The position numbers and the translations under genes were made by a program. A model generated the notes under the pieces. That model did not search any database, was not told where the DNA came from, and was given only the letters and a program-made list of their open reading frames with translations. Positions 45,850 to 52,949 of a stretch of 64,000 nt of DNA are shown here, one piece after another. Where the stretch lies: assembly GCA_022565795.1 (NCBI GenBank), contig JAIUMA010000014.1, forward strand, positions 1-64,000. The letters are read 5' to 3'. Numbering within the stretch: the stretch's first letter is position 1; every line of letters begins with the position of its first letter. Origin of the DNA: Balneolia bacterium (GTDB lineage Bacteria; Bacteroidota; Rhodothermia; Balneolales; Cyclonatronaceae).

Positions 45850-46287
45850 TTAAATACACACGGGGCAGCGGCCGTGTAAACGAATTTCCTGTTGCTTGAT
45901 TTCAAAACCGTGGAGATTCTGCCTGTTTATGGACAGCAGTTTCTCATCGATTGGAAAGCAGTAAATTTTCTCGCAGTCATCGCATATAAAATGCGCGTGA
46001 TTGTGAGATGAATTTTTATGGTTGTGGGCATGATCATCATAAATAGCATACAGCCAGTTACGATCTTCCGTAGCGACTTTATGGGCAAGACCTTTTTCGA
46101 CAAAACTGTTCAGCGTTCTGTAAAGCGTTACTTTGTCGATTGTTTCGTCGTCTAAGAGTTCGGAAATCTGCGCATGTGACATAGCCACATCAGAACCTGT
46201 AAGTAGCTCCATAACACGTAAGCGTATTCTGGTTGCCTTTAGATTGTGATTATGCAGTATCTCTTTGTGACGTTGTTCTCTTTCCAT
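45850..46287 (-). CDS. Fur-family metal regulator, probably Zur
   Basis: The 145-residue protein has the Fur winged helix (NLKATRIRLRVMELL, then SHAQISELLDDETIDKVTLYRTLNSFVEKGLAHKV). The structural zinc pairs are CDDC and CPVC, with cysteines near residues 99-102 and 141-144. A histidine-rich loop DDHAHNHKNSSHNHAH follows the wing. Histidine enrichment and its partner suggest a zinc sensor, though Fur or PerR cannot be excluded by eye. It is the first gene of a two-gene operon with the MerC-like protein, and a double palindrome (46306-46344) lies 18 bases upstream of its start codon, so it probably represses itself. Confidence 0.82.
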   Translation of the reverse strand: MEREQRHKEILHNHNLKATRIRLRVMELLTGSDVAMSHAQISELLDDETIDKVTLYRTLNSFVEKGLAHKVATEDRNWLYAIYDDHAHNHKNSSHNHAHFICDDCEKIYCFPIDEKLLSINRQNLHGFEIKQQEIRLHGRCPVCI

Positions 46288-46305
46288 ATTTAAATATAAG
46301 CAAAA

Positions 46306-46344
46306 TGCAACACGGTTGCAATAAGATTCTGCAACCGTGTTGCA
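46306..46344. promoter_or_regulatory. Double 15-bp palindrome, candidate Zur/Fur operator
   Basis: TGCAACACGGTTGCA (46306-46320) and TGCAACCGTGTTGCA (46330-46344) are exact reverse complements, separated by nine bases. Each half is itself a TGCAAC-N3-GTTGCA palindrome. The pair sits in the divergent gap, 18 bases from the regulator start, and within the upstream region of the trp leader. The arrangement fits a pair of regulator dimers on the autoregulated zur-merC promoter. Confidence 0.75.
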
Positions 46345-46436
46345 TCCGTTTTAACCAATTAAGCGTTAAAAGACAGATTATTTTGAAGCTTCAAAACATG
46401 AAATGAAACTTTTTAAGGAGATGCTTAATTTACAGT

Positions 46437-46465
46437 TTGACTTTAGCATCACTCACGTTTAAATT
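46437..46465 (+). promoter_or_regulatory. Candidate promoter of the trp operon leader
   Basis: TTGACT (46437-46442), a 17-base spacer and TAAATT (46460-46465) fit a sigma-70-like promoter. Transcription would start near 46472, at or just before the trpL start codon. The match is moderate, and Bacteroidota often use a different consensus, so this is only a candidate. Confidence 0.4.
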
Positions 46466-46472
46466 CATGCCC

Positions 46473-46523
46473 ATGCTAAAAAACGCAACACATATAAACT
46501 TTTGGTGGTGGTCAATTCGCTGA
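46473..46523 (+). CDS. trpL: trp leader peptide with three consecutive Trp codons
   Basis: An ATG at 46473 (or in-frame ATG at 46467) opens a frame that encodes MLKNATHINFWWWSIR and stops at TGA 46521-46523. The Trp codons are TGG-TGG-TGG at 46503-46511. A frame this short with three Trp codons in a row, directly ahead of trpE and of a pair of competing hairpins, is the signature of a ribosome-sensing leader. No strong Shine-Dalgarno is visible, which is normal for this group. Confidence 0.85.
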   Translation: MLKNATHINFWWWSIR

Positions 46524-46610
46524 GCGGATTGACTTTTCTTGTTGGTGTTAATTTAGCTAAAGAATGTCAGACCCGCTTCGTTTTATGTACGAGTGCGGGT
46601 TTTCTTGTTT
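46511..46610 (+). terminator. trp attenuator: pause, antiterminator and terminator hairpins
   Basis: Arm 1 is GTCAATTCGC (46511-46520) and arm 2 GCGGATTGAC (46524-46533); they form a 10-bp hairpin with one wobble that overlaps the leader stop. Arm 2 can instead pair with arm 3 (GTCA 46566-46569 and CCGC 46573-46576, as TGAC/GTCA and GCGG/CCGC). Arm 3 overlaps the 5' side of the terminator, ACCCGC (46571-46576) with GCGGGT (46595-46600) plus TCG/CGA, followed by TTTCTTGTTTT. Ribosome stalling at the Trp codons would cover arm 1 and free arm 2. Confidence 0.85.
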
Positions 46611-46642
46611 TATACCCTTGTGTTTTCATTTAATCATCCATA

Positions 46643-48115
46643 ATGACCTTAGAAGAATTTAAAAAGCTGGCCGGTAGTTACAACGCCATCCCTGTCTACA
46701 GGATGGCTCTTGCGGATACGCTTACACCTGTATCGGTTTTTATGAAAATCAGAAAGGGCGCGAACTTTCCGTTTCTGCTCGAGTCTGTTGAGGGCGGCGA
46801 GCAAATTGCACGTTATTCATTTCTTGGCAAGAATCCGTTTCAGGTATTCAGATTCGACGGAAAAAAGGCTTCACTGACATCAAAAAATGGTGATGTGAAA
46901 GATCTGGGCGGATCATACTACGAAGCCCTGAAGTCTCTCACAGATCCCCTGAAAGAACCAACGATCCCTGATCTGCCGCGTCTTACCGGCGGTGCGGTCG
47001 GTTTTTCCGCATACGATACTATTCGTCAGACCGAGCGCCTTCCTAATCAGCCGAAGGCCGATCTAGATATACCTGACGCCATCTGGTCTTTTTACGATCA
47101 GATCTACGCTTTCGACCACGTGAAGCATCGGATTGTTATGATCAAAACGGTCTTCACAGAAGGTTTGTCCGAGGCTGAAACTGAAGATGCATATCATGAT
47201 GCAGTAGCCGCACTTGATGAAATGGAAGCGGAGCTGCTTTCAGGCTATGAGCGTACTACACCGCTTGAAATTACCACGAAAGGCATCGAAAGCAACATCA
47301 CAAGGGAAGACTTTCATGCTATGGTGGAGAAGTCGAAAGAGTATATTTATGAAGGTGACATTTTCCAGGTGGTTTTGTCACAGCGGTTCAAAAGCAGCTT
47401 CAGCGGCGACCGATTCATGCTCTATCGCGCGTTGAGAATGGTTAATCCATCGCCGTATTTGTTCTATCTGGACTTCAGTGATTTTGCGCTGGTTGGATCG
47501 TCGCCTGAGGTACTTGTTTCTGTTCAGAACGGCATCACTAAAGTATTGCCGATTGCGGGCACGCGGCCCAGAGGTAAAACAACTATCGAGGATAACCAGC
47601 TGGCGGAGGAGCTGGCTGCTGACCATAAAGAGGTCGCTGAGCACATCATGCTGGTGGACCTCGGCCGAAACGATTTGTCCAGAATTTGCAAGCCGGGCAC
47701 GGTTAAGCTTACCAAGAATCAGGTAATTGAGCGCTATTCTCACGTGATGCATATCGTGAGTGAAGTGACCGGCGATCTGGGTGAAAACTCCCATCCGGTT
47801 GACGCGCTTCAGCACTGCTTTCCGGCTGGCACGGTAAGCGGTGCGCCAAAGGTAAGAGCCATGGAAATTATCGACGAGCTGGAGCCTGTAAAACGCGGCC
47901 CTTATGCAGGCGCTGTAGGCTATTTCGACTTTTCCGGAAATATGGACACCTGTATCGCCATCCGCACCATGGTAGCCACAGACTCCGATATCTTCATACA
48001 GGCTGGAGCCGGAATTGTGGCCGACAGCGTTCCGGATAACGAGTACAAAGAGACTGAAAATAAAGCACGGGCGCTTTTTGAAGCGCTTAAAGTAGCCATC
48101 AGGCTTCAGCAATAA
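46643..48115 (+). CDS. trpE: Anthranilate synthase component I
   Basis: TrpE converts chorismate to anthranilate with ammonia supplied by TrpG. The 490-residue protein has the N-terminal feedback region (FLLESVEGGEQIARYSFLG, carrying the LLES-type tryptophan site) and the catalytic core: IYEGDIFQVVLSQRF, LFYLDFSDFALVGSSPEVLV, PIAGTRPRGKT, LVDLGRNDLSRI, CFPAGTVSGAPKVRAMEII and the C-terminal AGAGIVADSVPDNEY. It is the first structural gene behind the attenuator and should be both feedback-inhibited and attenuated. Confidence 0.96.
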   Translation: MTLEEFKKLAGSYNAIPVYRMALADTLTPVSVFMKIRKGANFPFLLESVEGGEQIARYSFLGKNPFQVFRFDGKKASLTSKNGDVKDLGGSYYEALKSLTDPLKEPTIPDLPRLTGGAVGFSAYDTIRQTERLPNQPKADLDIPDAIWSFYDQIYAFDHVKHRIVMIKTVFTEGLSEAETEDAYHDAVAALDEMEAELLSGYERTTPLEITTKGIESNITREDFHAMVEKSKEYIYEGDIFQVVLSQRFKSSFSGDRFMLYRALRMVNPSPYLFYLDFSDFALVGSSPEVLVSVQNGITKVLPIAGTRPRGKTTIEDNQLAEELAADHKEVAEHIMLVDLGRNDLSRICKPGTVKLTKNQVIERYSHVMHIVSEVTGDLGENSHPVDALQHCFPAGTVSGAPKVRAMEIIDELEPVKRGPYAGAVGYFDFSGNMDTCIAIRTMVATDSDIFIQAGAGIVADSVPDNEYKETENKARALFEALKVAIRLQQ

Positions 48116-48155
48116 TTGTTAAGCAGATAAACTATATTCATTTCGAAATCTCAAT

Positions 48156-49154
48156 ATGAGTACATCAGTAAGCAGTTCGAAAACCATACTCTCCGGAATC
48201 ACTCCTTCGGGCCGGCTTCACGTGGGCAACTACTTCGGGGCTATGAAACAGCACCTGGACTTTATCGAAAAAGGTGACGCTTTCTACTTCATAGCTAACT
48301 ACCATGCGCTCACCTCACTGCGCGATGGCGAGCTTCTGAAGCAGTATACGCTGGACGTTGCAATCGACTATTTATCGCTCGGTCTCAATCCGGAAAAATG
48401 TACGTTCTTTGCACAAAGCGACGTGCCGGCGGTTACCGAGCTGGCATGGATCCTGGGCAGCCTGTGCCCGGTAAGCCTGATGGAAAAAGGCGTGGCATAT
48501 AAAGACAAAGTGGCTCAGGGACTAGCTCCGAACATCGGTCTTTTCACCTATCCAATTCTTCAGGCAGCAGACATTCTGATTTATCATTCGGATATCGTGC
48601 CGGTAGGGGCAGATCAAAAGCAGAATCTTGAATTCTCCCGTGATCTGGCCCAAAAACTAAACAATGCCTACGGTGAAAATCTGCTTCGTTTGCCGGAACC
48701 CTACATCGTAAAAGATGTAGCAATTGTACCGGGTATCGACGGCCGCAAAATGAGCAAGTCGTACAACAATCACATTTTTATTTTTGATGAAGGCAAAGTT
48801 CTCAAGAAAAAGGTGATGTCCATACAGACCGACGCCACTGCTCTGGAGGACCCTAAAGATCCTGATAGCTGCAATGTTTTCAGCCTGATTAAGCTTTTTG
48901 CCGAAAAAGACAAGCTGGCTGAAATCCGCGAGTCCTATGAGGCAGGTGGTTACGGATACGGTCATGCCAAGAAAGAGCTGCTCGCATTGTTTTCAGACTA
49001 CTTTGCGGAGGCCCGGGAGCGTCGTAAAGAGCTGGAGAAGGATACCGATACCGTTATGGACATTCTGCGTGAAGGTGGCCGTAAAGCCCGTGAGCGCGCT
49101 GAAACGGTGATGGAGCCCATCCGTGAAGCCACAGGAATTATTCGCACGCATTAA
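48156..49154 (+). CDS. trpS: Tryptophanyl-tRNA synthetase
   Basis: This class I synthetase charges tRNA-Trp. The 332-residue protein has the HIGH-type motif ITPSGRLHVGNYFGAM (residues 17-32), the tryptophan-binding QAADILIYHSDIVPVGADQKQNLE, and the KMSKS loop GRKMSKSYNNHI near residue 200. Length is normal. The gene is inserted between trpE and trpG, 40 bases from each, so its expression falls under the trp leader. This would tie charging capacity to tryptophan supply. Confidence 0.96.
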   Translation: MSTSVSSSKTILSGITPSGRLHVGNYFGAMKQHLDFIEKGDAFYFIANYHALTSLRDGELLKQYTLDVAIDYLSLGLNPEKCTFFAQSDVPAVTELAWILGSLCPVSLMEKGVAYKDKVAQGLAPNIGLFTYPILQAADILIYHSDIVPVGADQKQNLEFSRDLAQKLNNAYGENLLRLPEPYIVKDVAIVPGIDGRKMSKSYNNHIFIFDEGKVLKKKVMSIQTDATALEDPKDPDSCNVFSLIKLFAEKDKLAEIRESYEAGGYGYGHAKKELLALFSDYFAEARERRKELEKDTDTVMDILREGGRKARERAETVMEPIREATGIIRTH

Positions 49155-49193
49155 GCGATTCTTTAGATTCAATACGCAAGATTAGCCTGATAT

Positions 49194-49757
49194 ATGATTC
49201 TGATAATAGATAACTACGATTCCTTTACGTACAACCTGGTTCACCTCGTTGCAGCCCATACTGATGAGTATAAGGTTATTCGGAATGACGCCATCACCAT
49301 AGAAGAGGTAAGGGCGCTCAAACCTTCCAAGATTTTGATTTCGCCCGGGCCGGGTCGTCCGGAAAATGCCGGGATTACAGAAGCGCTCATTCGAGAACTG
49401 GGGCAAACCACTCCTGTGCTTGGCGTTTGCCTGGGCTACCAGGCCATCGGCAACGTTTTCGGCGCAAAAGTAACGCACGCGCCAAGCCTGATGCACGGTA
49501 AAACATCCGTTATTGAACACGATAGTTCGGGCATCTTCAACAACGTGGAGCAAAACTTTACCGCCACCCGCTATCACTCTTTGGTACTTGAGCCTGACTC
49601 CATTCCCGATGTGCTCCAGATAACATGCAAAACGCCTGATGGCGTGATTATGGGCGTAAAACACAAAGATTACCCGGTTGAAGGCATTCAGTTTCATCCG
49701 GAAAGCATTCTTACCACCGAAGGACCAAAACTAATTGAGAACTGGATCAAATCGTGA
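49194..49757 (+). CDS. trpG: Anthranilate synthase component II (glutamine amidotransferase)
   Basis: TrpG hydrolyses glutamine and delivers ammonia to TrpE. The 187-residue class I amidotransferase has the nucleophile motif GVCLGYQAIG (Cys near residue 81), the oxyanion ISPGPGRPENAG, and the catalytic His-Glu pair in GIQFHPESI. It might also serve folate synthesis as PabA, which is common when a single copy exists. It follows trpS and precedes trpD by 14 bases. Confidence 0.95.
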   Translation: MILIIDNYDSFTYNLVHLVAAHTDEYKVIRNDAITIEEVRALKPSKILISPGPGRPENAGITEALIRELGQTTPVLGVCLGYQAIGNVFGAKVTHAPSLMHGKTSVIEHDSSGIFNNVEQNFTATRYHSLVLEPDSIPDVLQITCKTPDGVIMGVKHKDYPVEGIQFHPESILTTEGPKLIENWIKS

Positions 49758-49771
49758 TCCGGTAAATAGCT

Positions 49772-50812
49772 ATGAGTTTACATTCGTTTAGCGAACCGCT
49801 TGAGCATCTGGCCTCAGGCAAAGACTTTACCCGTGAGCAGGCCAGACAGGCTCTTATGTTTGTGATTAATGGTGATGTCAATGATGCCCAAATGGCTGCC
49901 TTCCTGTTTGGGATGCGCCAAAAAGGGGAAACATCAGATGAGGTTACCGGCTTTGTTGAAGCCATGAGAAGCGCAACTATTTCCATCGACGTAAACACTG
50001 ATGGCGCCGTGGATCTTTGCGGAACCGGAGGTGATCACAGCGGAAGCTTCAATATATCAACGGCTGCGATGTTCGTAACGGCCGGAGCCGGAGTGCCTGT
50101 TTTGAAACACGGAAACCGAAGCATATCCAGCAAAAGCGGAAGTTTTGATGTCCTGGAATCACTCGGAGTGGTGCCTGATCTTAAGCCAGAGTCGGCTAAG
50201 GTATGTTTTGAGCAGACGGGACTCACTTTTATGTTTGCGCCCCTGTATCATCCGGCTATGAAATACGTGATGCCTTCCCGGCGAGCGCTCGGCATGCGAA
50301 CGTTTTTCAATATAATGGGTCCGCTCCTGAATCCTGCCGGAGTAAAGCGACAGGTTGTCGGAACCTATAACGCTGATACAGCACGTCTTTCTGCTGAAAT
50401 TCTCCATAATCTTGGATCAGAAGCCGCGATTACCGTTCACTCGGCTGATGGCATGGATGAGTTTAGCACGGCTTCTACATCTGATTTCTATGAGGTGAAC
50501 GGCGAAATACCCGGACAATCCCGTATGTTTGATCCGGCAACGGTTGGCATCACCCTATCCACACACGAAGATCTTAAGGGAGGAGATAAGGATGTCAATG
50601 CCGGTATCATCCTCGATATCCTCAATAATAAGGCGACATCAGAACAGACCGATATCGTAGTTCTGAATGCTGCGTTTGCCATTTTGGTGTCCGGTAAGAC
50701 CGCCAATATAGCTGATGCGCTTGCCCTTGCGCGGGAAAGCGTGAAAAGCGGGGCAGCAAAACAAAAACTGGAAGATATGAAGCAGGCAAGTCGGGATTTA
50801 AAACATGCTTAA
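49772..50812 (+). CDS. trpD: Anthranilate phosphoribosyltransferase
   Basis: TrpD transfers the phosphoribosyl group from PRPP to anthranilate. The 346-residue protein has the PRPP loop LCGTGGDHSGSFNISTA, the KHGNRSISSKSGSFDVLESLG anthranilate region, HPAMKYVMPSRRALGMRTFFNIMGPLLNP, and HSADGMDEFSTAS. Its N-terminus has the small helical domain. It overlaps trpC by 8 bases, indicating translational coupling. Confidence 0.95.
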   Translation: MSLHSFSEPLEHLASGKDFTREQARQALMFVINGDVNDAQMAAFLFGMRQKGETSDEVTGFVEAMRSATISIDVNTDGAVDLCGTGGDHSGSFNISTAAMFVTAGAGVPVLKHGNRSISSKSGSFDVLESLGVVPDLKPESAKVCFEQTGLTFMFAPLYHPAMKYVMPSRRALGMRTFFNIMGPLLNPAGVKRQVVGTYNADTARLSAEILHNLGSEAAITVHSADGMDEFSTASTSDFYEVNGEIPGQSRMFDPATVGITLSTHEDLKGGDKDVNAGIILDILNNKATSEQTDIVVLNAAFAILVSGKTANIADALALARESVKSGAAKQKLEDMKQASRDLKHA

Positions 50813-51608
50813 CTCAGCCCAAACGACGATTCTTGATAAAATTGTTGATCAAACCAGAGCAGATCTGATTGCAAAAAAGAAACAGACCGCTCAATCTGAT
50901 TTCAGGAGTTTTGAGTTATACGATAGTCCACGCCGTGACTTCAAATCCGCCCTTAAGCGTGATGATGATCAGGTGAAAATCATTGCTGAGGTGAAGAAAG
51001 CGTCTCCTTCAAAAGGAATCATACGTGAAGACTTTGAGCCGGTAAAAACGGCCGTACAGTATAATGAGGGCGGTGCGGCTGCGATATCAGTCTTAACGGA
51101 ACCACGTTTTTTCCAGGGTGACCTTGAGTATCTCAAGTCAATTCGTCCTGAAGTAGACCTTCCGCTTTTAAGGAAAGACTTTATTATCGATTTCTATCAG
51201 ATTGAAGAAGCACGGGCCTACGGAGCCGACGCCATCCTTCTCATTGTCGGAATCACCAGCGGAGCACAGCTTGAGGAGCTGCATCACGCTGCCACTGAAG
51301 CCGGATTGAAATGCCTTGTTGAGTGTTACACTCAGGAGGAGTATGAGACCCTGTCGTTTAATCAGGTTGAAATTCTCGGCGTTAACAACAGAAACCTGAA
51401 GAACTTTGACGTTGACCTTCATAGGGGCCTCGAAATATTGAGTCAGGCACCTGAGGGCGTTATCCGCGTATCCGAAAGCGGAATCACGAGCCCCGATGAC
51501 CTTAATATTATAGCTGAGTACAATTGTGATGCCGCCCTTATTGGTGAGCACTTCATGCGCCAGCCACATCCCGGAGATGCCGTTAAACGAATTCTTGATC
51601 GTAGCTGA
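50805..51608 (+). CDS. trpC: Indole-3-glycerol phosphate synthase
   Basis: TrpC closes the indole ring of indole-3-glycerol phosphate. The 267-residue TIM barrel shows IIAEVKKASPSKGIIREDF with the catalytic lysines, LPLLRKDFIIDFYQI, GADAILLIV, LGVNNRNLKNFDVDL and VSESGI. It starts inside trpD (8-base overlap) and its stop overlaps the trpF start by one base, so trpD, trpC and trpF are coupled. Confidence 0.95.
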   Translation: MLNSAQTTILDKIVDQTRADLIAKKKQTAQSDFRSFELYDSPRRDFKSALKRDDDQVKIIAEVKKASPSKGIIREDFEPVKTAVQYNEGGAAAISVLTEPRFFQGDLEYLKSIRPEVDLPLLRKDFIIDFYQIEEARAYGADAILLIVGITSGAQLEELHHAATEAGLKCLVECYTQEEYETLSFNQVEILGVNNRNLKNFDVDLHRGLEILSQAPEGVIRVSESGITSPDDLNIIAEYNCDAALIGEHFMRQPHPGDAVKRILDRS

Positions 51609-52255
51609 TGAACGTCTCTGAGTCAAAACATCATCCACTGATTAAGATCTGCGGCATTACCCGTAAAGACGATGCGAAGCACGCTGCAGATTCAGGGGCC
51701 GATTTTTTGGGTTTTATATTCGTAGAAAACACGCCGCGTTATATCGAGCCGAACGCTGCGGGAAAAATAAGCAGCTCTGTTCAAAACGCTGACTATGTTG
51801 GCGTTTTTATGGACGAAGACCCTGAGAAAGTAAATACCATAGCAGAACTGTCTGGTTTGAGCTTCTTACAGCTCCACGGTGATGAATCACCGGAGTACTG
51901 CCAGCAGATGAGACTGCCGATCATCAAAGCGTTTCGGATTAAGCCGGATATGGACGAAGATGATATCTATAAGCTCATATCACCTTACAAAAACTGTGCT
52001 GAGTATGTGCTGCTCGATGCATGGCATCCGGACGCTGCAGGAGGAACCGGACATACTTTCGACTGGAGTACAGCTAAAAAGCTCCATAAAGATTTCCGGA
52101 TCATACTTGCCGGAGGACTAAAACCGGAGAACGTAAAACATGCGGTTCAAGCGGTAAAACCTTTCGGAATCGACGTTTCGAGCGGGGTGGAGATCAGCCC
52201 GGGGATAAAAGATCATGATAAGATATCTCAACTGATTGAATCAGTTAGAAGCTGA
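51608..52255 (+). CDS. trpF: Phosphoribosylanthranilate isomerase
   Basis: TrpF isomerises phosphoribosylanthranilate by an Amadori rearrangement. The 215-residue protein has the catalytic cysteine in KICGITRKDDA, FLGFIFVENTPRYI, YVGVFMDE, LHGDESPEYC, the catalytic Asp in LLDAWHPDAAGGTGHTFDW, and AGGLKPENV plus DVSSGVEISPGIKD. The start codon overlaps the trpC stop (TGATG). It is a separate protein, not fused to TrpC as in E. coli. It converges on ftsE with a gap of about 10 bases and is the last gene of the operon. Confidence 0.95.
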   Translation: MNVSESKHHPLIKICGITRKDDAKHAADSGADFLGFIFVENTPRYIEPNAAGKISSSVQNADYVGVFMDEDPEKVNTIAELSGLSFLQLHGDESPEYCQQMRLPIIKAFRIKPDMDEDDIYKLISPYKNCAEYVLLDAWHPDAAGGTGHTFDWSTAKKLHKDFRIILAGGLKPENVKHAVQAVKPFGIDVSSGVEISPGIKDHDKISQLIESVRS

Positions 52256-52265
52256 CTAAACCAGT

Positions 52266-52949
52266 TCAGAGTCTGGCTGGATCCACTTCGACAATTTTGC
52301 CGTCATCCAGGCGGATGGTTCTGTTCGGAAACTTGCGAACCAAGTCGTAGCTGTGCGTTACCATAAGAATAGCCATGCCCCGGTTGTTGATCTGACGCAG
52401 TAGATCCATGATGTTGTGTGATGCTTCGGGATCGAGGTTACCTGTTGGCTCATCAGCCAGCATTATTCTTGGTTCGTTAGCTAACGCACGCGCAATAACT
52501 ACTCTCTGCTGCTCGCCTCCTGAGAGGTCTCTTGGCATATTGTTGTGTTTATGCGAAAGTCCGACCATCGAAAGGCATTCCAGCACGCGCTGCTTAATGA
52601 AGGTTCTTTTGTTGCCGGTTACCTCAAGCGCAAAGGCGACATTTTCGTACACGGTGCGGTCAGGTAGCAGTTGAAAGTCCTGAAACACAATCCCAAGCTT
52701 ACGACGTAAAAGCGGCACTTCTTTGTCATTGAGTCTTGGTACGTTGCTCCCGCTCACTATTACATCGCCGTAGTTTGGGAGCAGATCGCGGTAAATGAGT
52801 TTTAAAAGTGAGCTTTTCCCCGTGCCGGTAGAACCGATGAGATAGCAAAATTCGCCGTTCTCAAGACGGAAGTCGATATCGTCCAGTACAGGGTTTCCGC
52901 CGAACTCAACGGTTACGTTTCTAAACTCAATTACTGTGTTTTCTGACAC
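52266..52949 (-). CDS. ftsE: FtsE-type cell-division ABC ATPase
   Basis: This is the cytoplasmic ATPase that pairs with the membrane protein FtsX to regulate cell wall hydrolases. The 227-residue protein has Walker A GSTGTGKSSLL (37-47), the signature LSGGEQQRVVIARAL, and Walker B IMLADEPTGNLD. The FtsE assignment rests on length and overall resemblance (VTVEFGGNPVLDDIDF and MVTHSYDLVRKFPNRTIRLDDG). No ftsX follows; trpF converges. The start overlaps the upstream methyltransferase by 19 bases. Confidence 0.85.
   Translation of the reverse strand: MSENTVIEFRNVTVEFGGNPVLDDIDFRLENGEFCYLIGSTGTGKSSLLKLIYRDLLPNYGDVIVSGSNVPRLNDKEVPLLRRKLGIVFQDFQLLPDRTVYENVAFALEVTGNKRTFIKQRVLECLSMVGLSHKHNNMPRDLSGGEQQRVVIARALANEPRIMLADEPTGNLDPEASHNIMDLLRQINNRGMAILMVTHSYDLVRKFPNRTIRLDDGKIVEVDPARL

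Noticed and set aside
45403-46287. Mercury-resistance operon
   Set aside because: Only a MerC-like gene is present. There is no merA, merP, merT or merR, and the regulator is of the Fur family, not MerR.
46421-46462. A 13-codon frame preceded by AAGGAG just before the trp leader
   Set aside because: The AAGGAG touches the ATG, which is too close for a ribosome site. The frame has no Trp codons and would lie upstream of the likely transcription start.
47378-48112. 244-codon frame on the minus strand opposite trpE
   Set aside because: It is the mirror of a conserved, complete trpE with all catalytic motifs; no start context and no known family.
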